Assembly (NCBI GenBank): GCA_019096065.1
Contig: JAGUCH010000008.1
Coordinates: forward strand, 2,051,001 to 2,115,000
Source: Paracyclopina nana
Taxonomy: Eukaryota; Arthropoda; Copepoda; Cyclopoida; Cyclopettidae
Length of the DNA: 64,000 bases
Direction: 5' to 3'
Below are positions 11,801 to 22,260 of the stretch, one piece after another. Numbering within the stretch: position 1 is the first letter of the stretch; the number at the start of each line of letters is the position of its first letter. The position numbers and the translations under genes are program-made. The notes beneath the pieces are model-generated. The model was not told the origin of the DNA. It saw only the letters and a list, made by a program, of their open reading frames with translations, and ran no database searches.

Positions 11801-13336
11801 CTGATTGCCGTTCGGCCCATTTGCAAACCAAAGAGGAGTCCATCGGAAACGGGATGCACAACGCATTCATACCCGAGTGTGATGAGCTCGGGAACTACAA
11901 AAAGGTCCAATGCACCAAGGTACGCAGTTCTTCTAATTATGCTGCCAACTTTGCTCGCCTCATGGGACGAAAGCCGGTTTCAAAGCACTTCAACGTAACT
12001 GGATTATCCAAAAGACTTGGAAACTCCTACGAAGCTCACCTTCTTTTCGCAATGCCCCCATAACATTTAGTGAGGAAGTTTGTGAAAATGCTAACTTTAC
12101 GCAGGACATGGATGGCAAAACTGTGTGCTGGTGCGTCAATCCGAAGACAGGCCAGCACATTTCGGGCAGCCTCACCAACACCGGCCACGTGCCCCCGGGA
12201 AGCTGCGACCTCGACGAGCCCAGCGCTGAGCACGAGTGGAAAAAATGCCCAGCCTCGGAAAAGAGCAAATTCCTCACCAATCTCATGACATACCTGACAA
12301 ATGTGATGAGGCACAGGAACGCCTCCGCTGCTGCCGAGGAGAGCCACGAAATCGTGGCCAAATGGCATTTTCACAAGCTCGACACCAACAGAGACAAGGT
12401 ACGTGTCAAGATCACATGCGCTTAATTCAGTCATTTCACGACGTTCAATTGTAGAGTCTGTCGAGAAAGGAATTGCGGCCGCTAAGGAGAAAGCTGTCCA
12501 GCTTCAAAGAGTTGAAGCGTTGCGGCAAAAGAATCCAACTCCACTGTGATCCCGATGGCAATAAATCCATAGAAGAGTCCGAGTGGCTGGCATGTGTGCT
12601 CTACATAGGTACGGCAATATATCAATTTCCGCAAAAAGGACGGACTCCATTCAAAGTGGCAGCTTATTTTCAAGCAAGAAATACTATATACGATGTAGCT
12701 TTTTAGTTAGAATCATTTGGAAATAAGCTGCCATCTGAGGTATAATGGGGGAATATTTATGAACTTCCACTTCCCATCGCACCACGTACTATATAACTCT
12801 TTAATGCTTCAAAAACCCTTCCTGTTATATCCACAATTGCCTCGGAACATATGCTTTCAAGCTCAGACTTTTGCCATTGATCCAGTGCCCGAAAAGGAGA
12901 ACAGTCTAATACCTAGCGGTACTTCGTAAAACTTTGCTCGAAAGATAATCCAGGTCGACTTGGAGGAAATGGAAGATAGACAGTGGTTGTTTGGCATGTC
13001 GGTGTGTGTTTTATTGCCAAACAGCATCGTCGCGAGGTTTCTCACCTTCTCGCCTAGCTGTTTGTTTTTCGGGAAGTTGGTGCGAAAAGTTAATAACTTC
13101 CACGTCTTTTTGTCAAGAGCTGCTTCGAGGCTCAAAATGAAAACTTGTAGCACCACTTGTCAAAAAAGCAATTTCAAAATTGTTGTGTAACAAGAGCGTT
13201 TTTGTTCCTTTCAGATAAAGGTGGTGCAAGTGGAGGAGTCAGCGATTCTGCCAGTTTGCAAGTCCAATTACCATTAATGAACGTCAAAAACAGAAAGGGG
13301 CCTAATCCTGTGGAGAAATGGCTGAAAGCTGATTGA
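8866..13336 (+). CDS. SMOC: SMOC, SPARC-related modular calcium-binding protein
   Basis: Secreted extracellular-matrix protein. The SMOC family (Drosophila magu/pentagone) modulates BMP-type signalling by binding heparan sulfate. Nine exons: 8866-8943, 9742-9925, 10873-11281, 11336-11505, 11563-11679, 11744-11919, 12105-12398, 12455-12608, 13215-13336. They total 1704 nt, 567 residues plus stop. The start was chosen because it begins a clean signal peptide (hydrophobic LVLMQLLTLAVA). Domain order: Kazal/follistatin-like (about 36-86, PVCGNDGVTYANHC), thyroglobulin type-1 (about 88-148, DCWCVN), EF-hand EC-type module (about 161-282, ending in CDQNSDRRIDQGEW), linker, second thyroglobulin type-1 (about 327-420, CWCVN), and a second EC-type module (about 425-527, CDPDGNKSIEESEW). 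The tail is basic. Every junction is GT-AG and in phase. Confidence 0.92.
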
Positions 13337-13392
13337 TCTTGCAAATATATAAGAGAATCGTTTTATATTACAAGCAACATATGCCACTCTTT

Positions 13393-13786
13393 AGGGCGTT
13401 CCCATATTGACCTGTTAGTCAAGTTAAGTTTGGTTAAAAGTTAAGTTTAGTTCGGTTCCGTTCCCAGATATTTATGTAGGTAGAACTTAACTTCGCTTGA
13501 TTTTATGTAGTAGTAGCTAGCTTGCATAGCTAAGTTCAGTTGCCAAACTGAACTTAGCTGAAAAAAGTGTTCTCTTATGCGTAGTAGCTGAAGCTTGGTT
13601 ACTTGAGAAAAGCTAACTTTGCTCATCAGCTGCTGATGTACAACGAGTTGGCACGTCAGCTCAGCGGTCAACTGAACAAGGCTAAACGAACAGAACTTGG
13701 CTAGAACAAGCTGAACTTAACTGATCAAGTAAGGTTGCTGTTTTAGCAAGGTAACTTGACTAAAAATTCGAATATGGGATCGCCCT
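13393..13786 (+). mobile_element. AGGGCGWTCCCATATT TIR element, copy 1
   Basis: 394 bp bounded by AGGGCGTTCCCATATT and its inverted counterpart (AATATGGGATCGCCCT), flanked by a TTT duplication. Two more copies at 49133-49518 and 50133-50508 carry their own 3-bp duplications (ATC, CTT). The interior is rich in AAGTTCAGTT-type inverted motifs and has no ORF of note. A 3-bp duplication and GGG-starting TIR fit a PIF/Harbinger-like MITE, but CACTA-type elements also make 3-bp duplications. Confidence 0.85.
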
Positions 13787-14520
13787 TTTGACAGCACTGG
13801 ATAAGGAAAACATTCGCAGATTTTTCAATAACCACTCTAGTGGCACCAAGAGCTTTTTGAAAATCTTATGGACCATCTTGAGGGGCTACCCCTAGATAGT
13901 CACCATACCAAAGGGTTTTGCCCTTGGGCCCCTCGGAGGGGAGATATTGGCCCTCAAAGTTTTGGGAAATTCTTATGTAGTAAAACTTTGGGCCCCCCTC
14001 ACAGCCATATGAAGCAACTTTTATCAACCCATTTTTTGGCCAATGTTGGGCCCCCTAAGGGTATCTTTGGAAATGGGATAAAAGTTGTTGCCTTGCATGC
14101 CCACTGTGCTCCAAGGAGCAAAATTCAAATTTTAGGGGTTAACTTTGGAGCAAAATTGAGGGAACTTCCCCCGGATGAATTTTGTTCATTTTTTGCACAG
14201 AGTCAGTCAAAGATGAATACTTTAAAAAAAAAATAAAAAAATGGTCCATTTTTGTTTGGAGTCAGATATTGTCCGTCAAAGTTTTGCTAATTTAAGCCAT
14301 AATATCTTTGTTTAACTGACTTCAGATTCATGACCTAAAAATGTTTTATTATGATTATAATATGTTGTTAACATTTTTTTATTATGGTTATTTTTTGTTT
14401 TGGCAGCATCTGGGGGTACTTCCTTAATAAAAGTTTTATGATTTTTTGAAAAAATGGTGTTAGTTGCAAGAATTAAGTTTGTATGTTACATAATTCATTT
14501 TTCACCTTTAAAAATGTAAC

Positions 14521-14668
14521 AATACTGTCCTGATGACGAGTCCATATAGGGTTTTTCGCTCATGAGTAGTCAAATGAAAGATCACCGAGTGGCGAAGTCA
14601 CGAGTGATCTGGAATTTTACTACGAATGAGCGAAAAACCCTATATGGACGAGTCATCAGGACAGTATT
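14521..14668. repeat. 148-bp hairpin
   Basis: Arms reading AATACTGTCCTGATGACGAG... and its reverse complement at 14620-14668 match almost perfectly over about 50 nt, then a second inner stem GATCAC/GTGATC closes the tip. The tip motif (GAGTGGCGAAGTCACGAGTG) is of the same GAGTG/CG style as the loop at 5192-5223. No coding content. Confidence 0.8.
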
Positions 14669-15143
14669 GACATTTTTGTCAGCTTCGTGACTGTTAAAAG
14701 TCCCAATGGCACTGTTAAGTGCTAAAAATTGATTAATTTACAAATTAAATTGGCCTTAAAAATGATAACTCGTTTGCAGGTAAAACTTTGCGGTCAATAG
14801 CGCGCGCGCATCTCCAGTAAGAACTAAGCACTTGAAGGGTAACCAGATATTTTGAGGGATATTTAGCCAAAAAAAAAATTCCAAAAAGCACCAAAATGAC
14901 GAATTTGCAAATTTGGCTTGATAGTTATAAGAAGTTCCTTATGCTTCGATTTTTTAGCAAGACCAATTTAAGTTTTTTGCAAAGTAAACTTGAAAAAAAA
15001 TTGGTCTTCTGCAGACTTTGCTTAAATAAAAGGTATTTTGGAAGACTTTTCTAAAATGAGAAAAAGGAGTTTATTGGGAAGGCTACCTTGAAATGGAAAG
15101 TAATCATTTTTAAATATGCTAGAAAATACTGCAGAGTATGTGA

Positions 15144-15213
15144 ATTCTGATAGTACAATGGTAGCATGCAGACCTTTCACTCTGAAGACCCAGGTTCGAT
15201 TCCCGGTCAAGAC
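15144..15213 (+). other. tRNA-Glu-like sequence, probably a pseudogene or SINE head
   Basis: A-box-like TAGTACAATGG, a CTTTCAC anticodon loop like that of tRNA-Glu(UUC), T-arm CCAGG-TTCGATT-CCCGG, and a following run of six T that could stop pol III. The acceptor stem pairs only about 5 of 7 positions and the anticodon stem is irregular, so a functional tRNA is unlikely. Confidence 0.5.
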
Positions 15214-15969
15214 TTTTTTAAAATTGAAGAAGGAATTCTCAAGTCGCCAACTGTACAATAATGGATATTATTTCTTCACATGTGACGAAATAAAAGTCAT
15301 TATTGTACAGTAGATGCGAGCGCACGCCAAATCTCAGCAAAATACAGGGATTTTCGCTTCACTGCCGTATGTAGTGAACCCACCGCCAAGTTGACAAAAA
15401 TGAAATTTTTTATTATAATTATTGGCTGTGGCAAGCAACTTTTATTTTTACTAAAATGAGGTTTGATTGCCTTATAAGATACTTTTATATTAAACATACA
15501 TCAGTCTTGTTTAAACTTATCTATTTGTTTTAAAAATGAACTTATTTTGAGCTTATATTGAACTTTTATTGACCTATAAATGAAATTTTATTATAAATAT
15601 GTGGTATATTCAACAACTTTTATTTTTGTCATGATAGTGTTGGATCATTTTTGGGGGTACTTTAACAGAAAATGTATAAGTTTTCATCAAATAACTGCCC
15701 CTAAAATTGAGAACACCTATCCCCACCAGAACTTTGCCAGAAAATTCGGTTAAAGATCCAGGACAAATCGTAAATTATTATTACTATTAGCTGAGACGGC
15801 TGAGCAGTACATAAGCTCCGACCATATAATTTCCATGATTTTTCATTGTTGCTTGATGTAGAGGAGGATAATGAACATTATGCATCTACATGTGGATAAT
15901 GATCATTATGCCTTGCTTGATCCTTGCGCCATCTATCTTATTTAAATATCATATTAAAAAAGGAAGGTG

Positions 15970-16032
15970 GCAGTAAGAATCGAACCGGGGTCACCCAGGT
16001 AGCACGCCGACGCTCTACCTCTAAGCCATCAA
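15970..16032 (-). other. tRNA-like sequence inside TIR element copy B
   Basis: On the minus strand an A-box-like TGGCTTAGAGG and B-box GGTTCGATTC at tRNA spacing, parallel to the segment in copy A but with several substitutions in the anticodon region. Not a convincing tRNA gene. Confidence 0.5.
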
Positions 16033-16120
16033 TTTGATTATAGAAATTGCTTAGGAGCAAGCGTTTAAAAAACATGGCCAAACGGGCCGGCGCGGCATGG
16101 TCGCAAGACGTAGCTACTTA

Positions 16121-16410
16121 ATAAACTTAGAGAGTGGACAATGCCAAAAGTAAGCACTATGGTTTCAGCTGCCAATTTCAATAGTGGTTCCTTTTGAAAG
16201 GGGTTAAAGAAATCTGAGGCAATTGCTTACCTTAATTTAAAGTTTAAAATGAGAATGCTGAAGGAAAAAGCCCGAATCCTTTGGTAAAGAATTCAGTACT
16301 TAACTTGCTAGGTTTTGTAGAGAATAAATATATCTTACCAATTTGGTTAAAAGGTTAAGTGAAAGGAACCAGCGCAAAATTGCGGATTTTGTTGTCCTCT
16401 CTAAGTTTAT
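16121..16410. mobile_element. Small element nested in copy B
   Basis: About 290 bp bounded by ATAAACTTAGAGAG and its reverse complement CTCTCTAAGTTTAT, sitting at a point where copy A is uninterrupted (GGTCGCAAGA...GCAA). No ORF. Taken as a MITE-like insertion. Confidence 0.65.
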
Positions 16411-17179
16411 TTAGTACCTAGCAAGACGCAACGGCAACATGTTGAAGGCTAGACTGCTGGGTCAGCTTCGATGAGCTCACGCTCACTGTGTGCAGCGGCT
16501 ACTAGTAAGTGCGGCCAGTGCAAGCTAGACCGCTGGGTCAACTTTGATGAGCTGTCTGCAACAAAGCGAACCCTAAAATTTTAGGCATATCTTGCAAAAA
16601 AAATGAGCTAGAAAAGCACTTCTTCATTGACTTTGAGGTATTTCTTGAAATGTTGGGGGTAGCTAATAGTAATAGGATTATACACCTCTAGGCTGGAGGA
16701 TAACACTCATTATTTTATAGTGTCGCGTGACAATCACTCGTTCGCTCCGCTCACTCGTGATCTGTCACTTGACACTAAAAAATAATTTGTGTTATCCTCC
16801 AGCCTAGAGGTGTATAATCCTATATTATTATCCATTGTTTCCTAAATTGGTATCAATTCAGTGACGTTTTTTTGAGATGAGAAATTGATAACTACATGAA
16901 AGGTTATTTAATTACATCATTGAGTTTTCTATAATTCTTTCCTTACCAACCCAACCAGAATTTATCAGAAATTATCAGTTAATATTCAGGACCATTTTGG
17001 CAACTATTCAGCAACTTTTCAGTTCGCATTCAAGGACTTGATTTCAGCTACTGTTCAAGGACCTATCAAAAATTATTTTTTTGCAGCTTTCTAGCTTTTT
17101 GATTAGGCTTACTCTTTCTTTAAACAATGATGAATTAATGCTGAAAGAAAGAAAGTTAGAAAAACTAGTATGAAAGTTT

Positions 17180-17251
17180 ACCCAGGGTGGACTTGAACCC
17201 ATGAACCTCAGATTTGGAATCCAGTGCCTTGCCTCTAGACCACAGATGTCC
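17180..17251 (-). other. tRNA-like sequence (Trp-like anticodon loop)
   Basis: Minus-strand reading gives A-box TGGTCTAGAGG, a TTCCAAA loop (anticodon CCA if functional) and B-box GGTTCAAGTCC. The acceptor arms do not pair, so it is likely a tRNA-derived repeat or relic. Confidence 0.4.
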
Positions 17252-17329
17252 TACTCTGATATGGGCTTTTTTAGTTATAATATTGCGCAGAACATACTCT
17301 AGATGGAGCCAGCTTTAATTTTTAGAGTA

Positions 17330-17830
17330 CTTGAACATTTCTTAAGTCCAGATGTCACTGAATAGTTCTTGACTGCTCAAGAAGTGTACATAATTGAAAG
17401 GTTGCTGAAATTAAAAGTTCATGAACAGCTCTTAAAACTGTGAAAAAGTATTTATAATGAATAGTTCCTGAACAAAAGTATGTGAATAGTTCTTGAACTA
17501 AAAGAAGATAATCATTCTTGAATAGTTACTGACATGAAAATTCCTGAATTGTAATTGAATATTCAAGTTTCATTCATTATTGAAAAGCTACTGAATATAA
17601 GCTCTTGGATAGTTCTTGAATTGTCAAGAAGCTTTTGTTGTTGAAAAGTTGCTGAAATGAACATTACTGAATAGTTCTTGAAAAATTAAGCATAATTTAT
17701 TGTTGAAAAGTTGATGATTGAAAGTTCTTCAATAGTTCTTGAAATATCAATAAGTATTCATTATTGAAAAGTTGTTGAATTGAACATTTCTGAATAGTTC
17801 TTGAATAGTCAAGTAATATTCATCTAAGAA
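17330..17830. repeat. Degenerate tandem repeat, about 60-bp unit
   Basis: Reiterated blocks around the core GAATAGTTCTTGAA and TTGAAAAGTTGCTGAA with varying spacing, roughly eight units, AT-rich and with many substitutions. No open frame runs through. An old satellite-like array. Confidence 0.7.
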
Positions 17831-18527
17831 TGTTTATCGAGATTTTTGTTGCAGATTCTTTGCCATGAATTCGAGTAATAATCATCAACAATTATTTCTT
17901 TTAGTCAAATTAACCGACTAATCAAGACAAAATCGTAGAACGATTCTTTACTGAATACGTACTCTGGAGGAATCGCGTAAGATTCGTTCTCGAATTGGGA
18001 ACCAAAGTTCTGGTGGGGTAAGTATGACAACAATAAAAGTTGCTCCTTATACCCCATATTTATAATAAAATTTCATTTCCAGTTCATGCATTTTCATTTT
18101 GTCACTCAGAAACTAAGGTTTTATAATTAAACAATTTTTTCCAAAAATCCTAAAATGTTTATTATAGAAGTACCCCCAGATGCAGCCAAAACAAAAAATG
18201 ACCATAACAAATATTGTTCACAACATATCATTATTAAAATAAAATTTCATTTTTAGGTTATGAATCTGAAGTCTGTTAGCAAAGTTATTATGGCTAAAAT
18301 TAGCAAAACTTTGACGGACAATATCTGGCTGAAATGTGGGCATGCTAAGGTTGAGAGTGAGCTTGCTGACTATAATGAAAAAATAGTTCCTCAAGTGATG
18401 CGGTCACTAAATTGGGCAAGCTTCAATCAGCTGAATTCTTTGCAAATATGTCTATGCCAACAAATCAACAGTGTGAAATTCACTTAAATAAATTCATTTT
18501 CTAACACAGAACAGTTAGCAATTCTTA

Positions 18528-18739
18528 AGAAGTATCGGTGCTTTTGGCCACCAGGAACATTGTCCAGTCATGCACAAGTGTCAGGAGATTAATGATATCT
18601 GCACTTGAAACATGACTTGAATGAACAAGTGCTTGACTTCTTGAACGTCCTGGAGACAAAGCACAGACTGAAAAGCAAAATTATGTGGAATCCAGACACC
18701 TACTATGATGACCAAAAAGGCAAGAACAATCCACTGTGA
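18528..18739 (+). pseudogene. Decayed coding fragment with zinc-knuckle-like residues
   Basis: Two abutting frames read as protein: 18528-18608 contains GHQEHCPVMHKC, and after a frame change 18611-18739 reads EQVLDFLNVLETKHRLKSK and on to a stop. The His/Cys spacing resembles the zinc-knuckle end of the interrupted ORF on the other strand (29551-31936), but similarity is weak and no family is recognised. Probably a remnant of a gag-like or related mobile-element protein. Confidence 0.35.
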
Positions 18740-18921
18740 CTATGGATATCGGCAGAGCTCCACACAAACTCCTTGAACAATGGCAACTGATCTAACTGAA
18801 GACAATGGCAGTTAGCCAGACCTAACTCCTTTCAGAAGGCCAGGCCTTGGCCTTTGAAAGACTCAAATGACAACTCGAAATAAAGACATGTACTATCTGT
18901 TTGGGCGGTAAAAATCAACTG

Positions 18922-18927
18922 TTTATT
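18922..18927 (-). terminator. Polyadenylation signal for the interrupted minus-strand ORF
   Basis: AATAAA on the minus strand, 48 nt downstream of the stop at 18975-18977 that ends the displaced 3' part of the interrupted ORF. It supports that this was a transcribed gene end. Confidence 0.5.
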
Positions 18928-18974
18928 CTCGCATCAGCTTACAATGAATAGCGCAAATAGTTCCTGGGCATCAC

Positions 18975-19174
18975 TCAACCTCGACAGATTCCCCCCCCCC
19001 CGTGGCCTCAGGTACAGAAGGGCACAGCCAGGCTAGAGGTTGACCATGGGGTGTGGACACTTTTCTTAGAACTTCGTCGACTTCGATGGCGATTTCGATG
19101 TTGTCCGCGTTGGACATGCGGGTACACCATTTGATGTGAGGGATCAGGGATATTGCCGTGGCGTGAAATGGTGC
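18975..19174 (-). pseudogene. Displaced 3' end of the interrupted zinc-knuckle ORF
   Basis: When the LTR element and one copy of the GTGC duplication are mentally removed, the minus-strand frame of 29551-31936 continues open across this segment for about 60 codons, including a Gly run from a poly-C tract (about 18991-19002), to a TGA at 18975-18977. In the present arrangement the main ORF instead ends in a TAG supplied by the LTR. This shows that the retrotransposon inserted into an existing reading frame. Confidence 0.75.
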
Positions 19175-19369
19175 TGTAGCAGGAACACGGGTATACGGGT
19201 GTGTTCTGTGGGCGCCTGCGAGCGCCCCGTCCCGGTGAAACGAATTGTACAGCAGTTAATAAACGGACGCACTCGAGTAAACATCTCGACTAGTTTCAGT
19301 AGCAAGTTCTTCTATCGCTACCCGCGGGCGCGCGTGTCATCCTCGGGGGGTCTATACGAACCTCCTACA
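19175..19369 (+). repeat. 5' LTR
   Basis: 195 bp, TG...CA ends, identical by eye to 29356-29550. It contains AATAAA (about 19257-19262), usable as the poly(A) signal. Confidence 0.97.
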
Positions 19370-19372
19370 AGT

Positions 19373-19390
19373 TGGCTCGGTGCTGAGGAC
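19373..19390 (+). promoter_or_regulatory. Putative tRNA primer binding site
   Basis: TGGCTCGGTGCTGAGGAC begins 3 nt after the 5' LTR. It starts with TGG, the complement of a tRNA CCA end. The primer tRNA is not identified. Confidence 0.55.
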
Positions 19391-19745
19391 AACTCCCCGA
19401 GTTATCGACACCTTCGCCCCAACAAACCCGCAAATAAGGGACAGCAATATGGCTGAGCAAATAGCCAGATGGGACCAAAAGGGGCGTGGCAAGGAGCCAC
19501 ACCCGTAGGCCAACACCACAGTCCAAGCAAGACACCGGTGACACCGGCAGCGAGTCGTCACCCTTGCGCCAGTCAAGCATTCGTGTCAGAATGACCAGAG
19601 CACAGCATCCACCCCAGGCCGAGGTCGGGCGCGTCCCTTGAGGCCGTATGCCCGGATCGCATGGAGGTGTTGTGGCAGTAGGCATCGCGACACTATAGCA
19701 GAAAATCGCGAATACGCTGTCAGCCGGCTATCGTACGCCGAGCAA

Positions 19746-19947
19746 GCTTGTCCTCGGCTGAGGCCGCCACAGAGAATGGCGAGCATCACCAGGAGAGCAC
19801 GGGCCCTCAGGCAGCAAGATCGCTGGACACCTGAGTCGCTAGAATCACCTCGCTTGTCCTCGGCTGAGGCTGCGCCACAGAGAATGGCGGGCATCACCAG
19901 GAGAGCACGGGCCCTCAGGCAGCAAGATCGCTGGACACCTGAGTCGC
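19746..19947 (+). repeat. Tandem duplication in the retrotransposon leader
   Basis: Two direct copies, 106 bp apart, starting GCTTGTCCTCGGCTGAGG and ending ACACCTGAGTCGC (19746-19839 and 19852-19947), with a few differences. They lie in the unusually long leader between LTR and gag. A short ORF (19638-20252) covers both, but its composition gives no sign that it is translated. Confidence 0.8.
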
Positions 19948-20873
19948 CATCACAGCCTCGCCCTCGCAACAAGGCCACCATCGAAACCTTGGCAGGGAGG
20001 CCGCGTTACTCTGCAGAAAAACGCGCATTTGTCAGAACGATTCATGTTAATGATTGCATTAAGATCAATAAACAACAACTAACTACACGCTCCCAAATAC
20101 TGCGCGCGCGCGCAGCCAGAAAGAAATCAGGCCACGACTATCGATTACCCCCGAGAAGTATACCTCGGGAAGCCGTCAGGCGGACCCCGGCGGCGGGCCG
20201 CCAGGCGAAGGCCGGAAAAGGCTGGCTCTTGAGGATCAGTCAGGATCACTGAGCAATGTATTAATAGGGAAGTTAATCCCTTGACCCGTAGATGGGTCGG
20301 CTCAACCGCTTATCGCTAATCCGCTCACGGTCACCTTCGAGATTGGATCAGGCACAAAATATGGCCATAAATGGTCACTCGGAGACCGGCATTGTGTCGC
20401 GCAAATACGGTCGCAAATAGACCAAGCCGCTGGCCTCTTTATGGCCCCATTCCCAAGGTTACTCCTAGTAACAGGGGAGATCGACTGCTGTTGCAGCTGC
20501 AAGAAGTTGTAAACTAAATCTCGCATCCTGTTGCTAATGAAGCTTCGCTAATAGCTAAATAGCTAAAATTGGCCGCCTAAATCACCGGTCGTAAACCAGA
20601 TCTTGTAAACAATCTTGAGAGAGAGAGTCGTTTTAAAACAATTTATCAGAGGGGCCAGAATTCCCCTGCTGGCCATGAGAGCGGCCGTTGCGCTGATCTG
20701 GTGACAATAAAAAGAGAGCTGATCGGGGGGGTCGAGCCCAGTTCTTTGGAAGCTCCCAAGGCTATTACACCCCCAATCTTCTCGCTTTGCACCATTTCAC
20801 CGCTGGTAAAACGCAACACTTTCAATTGCTTGTACGCTTAAGCTAACTCCTTCTGTATAGCACAGTAGACATC

Positions 20874-22225
20874 ATGATGCTTCGATCACCAAAGCAACGC
20901 CCACCTTCCGCTGACGAAGACCCCGATAATCTCTCCGATCCTGGCCACCTCGCCGGCTCGCGCCGGGAGGAGGTCGAGGTCCTCGCGCCCTTCGGGGTTG
21001 GCGGGGCCCAAGGGGGCAACCCCCTCGGGGTTGGCGGGGCCCAAGGAGGCAATCCACTTGGGGCCCAGGGCGGGACCCACCCACGATCGGGCACGCCCAC
21101 AGGGGGAAGCGGCGGCGCCGCTGGCGGGCTTCCGCCGCCCCAATTGGCCGGGCCGAACAACGCACCCCCGGCGTCAGGAGACATGCAAGCCATGATGCTC
21201 CAACTCCTTCGCGGGTTCGAAGCCCAACGGAACGCGGACCTCGAGACCAGACAGAGGGAGGCCGAGTTGCGACAAGTGGAGGCGGAAGCCCGGCGCCTCG
21301 AGGCCGAGGCCGCCGCGGCTCGCGCGTCGCATAGCGGAAACTTGAGAAGTTTGAGGACACAGAGGCCGATAAATGGCTCACCTTCCGCCTGCATGTAGAG
21401 GCCACCTTCTTGGGTTCAACGGCCTCGGAGGCCACCAAGAAAATGGAGATCAAGCACGCCATGGTCGGGGTGGCGCTCCGGACGGTCAACGAGGTCGACC
21501 TCCGACTGGGTGACGAAGCCTTCACCTTCATGCACCTGCTGGATGCGTACGAGAGGTTCTTCGTCACCGCCACGTCCTCTCAGGTGGCCCGTATTGCCTT
21601 GGAGACTGCCCAGCAGAAGGCAGATGAGGCTATTCCGCAATGGCATGCCCGCCTGAGGAGCATCTTTGTTCGAGCCAGACCGGAGCTCGCCAAGGAGGTC
21701 GAGACCTACCCTGACCTCATCCGCATCTTCGTCACCAAGATGCACCGCAAAGACGTAGTGATGGGCCTCGCCGGGCACAAGTTCGCCACCATGGCCGATG
21801 CCCTGGAGGCCGCTTGCCAAGCCGAGTGTTGGATGACGATCGGGCAAAGCAAAGGCCGAGTAGCCGCCCTGCATTCCTCGGATGCCGATGCCGACATCAC
21901 TTGTTTCTACTGCGAGAGGAAAGGCCATCGCCGGGCCGAGTGCCGCGCCCTCGAGCGGGACAAGCGCAACAACCGTTACAACCCCAAGATCAACAAGTGG
22001 CACAAAGCTGCAAGCCAACTGCAGCAACGCTCTTCGTCCGCCTCGGGCAAGTGGGGGTCGGGCCAGCCTTCGGACCGGAAGCGGTCCTCCGATTCCAACC
22101 AGTCCAGCGGCAAGCAGTCCGCCGGCAAGCGGCCCAAGGTCAACGAGATCAGTGAGGCCGGCCCTGAGGCCGAGTCGGAAGCTTCCGGGAATACGCCGGC
22201 GGGAAACGACCCGACCCGGTTGTAG
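20874..22225 (+). pseudogene. Gag of the LTR element, one frame break
   Basis: Structural protein of the element. The first part (20874-21398) has a Gly/Pro-rich region with a repeated GVGGAQGGNPLG block and a charged helical stretch rich in E/A/R (about residues 120-155). Near 21335-21345 the coding frame shifts by -1, and the capsid-like part plus nucleocapsid continues to the stop at 22225, with the CCHC knuckle CFYCERKGHRRAEC near 21900-21942 and a basic Ser-rich tail. The break point lacks a classical slippery heptamer, so a disabling indel is as likely as programmed frameshifting. Confidence 0.85.
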
Positions 22226-22260
22226 AGGGCTCCGCCCGGGTCACGCCAGCATCCCTCATC

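Larger units (their letters stand above)
15779..16820 (+). mobile_element. TIR element, family 'TATTACTATTAGCT', copy B, with nested insertion
   Basis: Same order as copy A: TATTACTATTAGCT start, tRNA-like box (15970-16032, minus), inverted TIR at 16661-16674, then the hairpin 16675-16820. It is longer than copy A mainly because of an internal insertion at about 16121-16410. The hairpin left arm has a few changes; the loop (16732-16763) is inverted relative to copy A. Confidence 0.75.
14260..18330. repeat. Large nested inverted repeats framing the repeat block
   Basis: Outer arms 14260-14445 and 18142-18330 are near-reverse complements (for example CAGATATTGTCCGTCAAAG against its complement at about 18306-18326, and GGGGGTACTTC against its complement). 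A second pair lies inside: about 15570-15745 and 17985-18085, sharing CCCCACCAGAACTTTG. The space between holds other repeats. No coding gene is recognised in it. This may be a foldback-type element interrupted by later insertions. Confidence 0.7.

Noticed and set aside
14530-14580. CTGATGA...GAAA resembling a hammerhead ribozyme core
   Set aside because: The distance between CTGATGA and GAAA is too long, and no stem II or stem III fits; the bases are part of the 148-bp hairpin.
18260-18487. 75-codon ORF reading as a plausible protein
   Set aside because: Lies in the right arm of the large inverted repeat; the corresponding left arm is not open, so it is chance openness.
19638-20252. 204-codon ORF in the retrotransposon leader
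   Set aside because: Low-complexity Arg-rich composition, spans the tandem duplication, no domain; the leader is probably untranslated.
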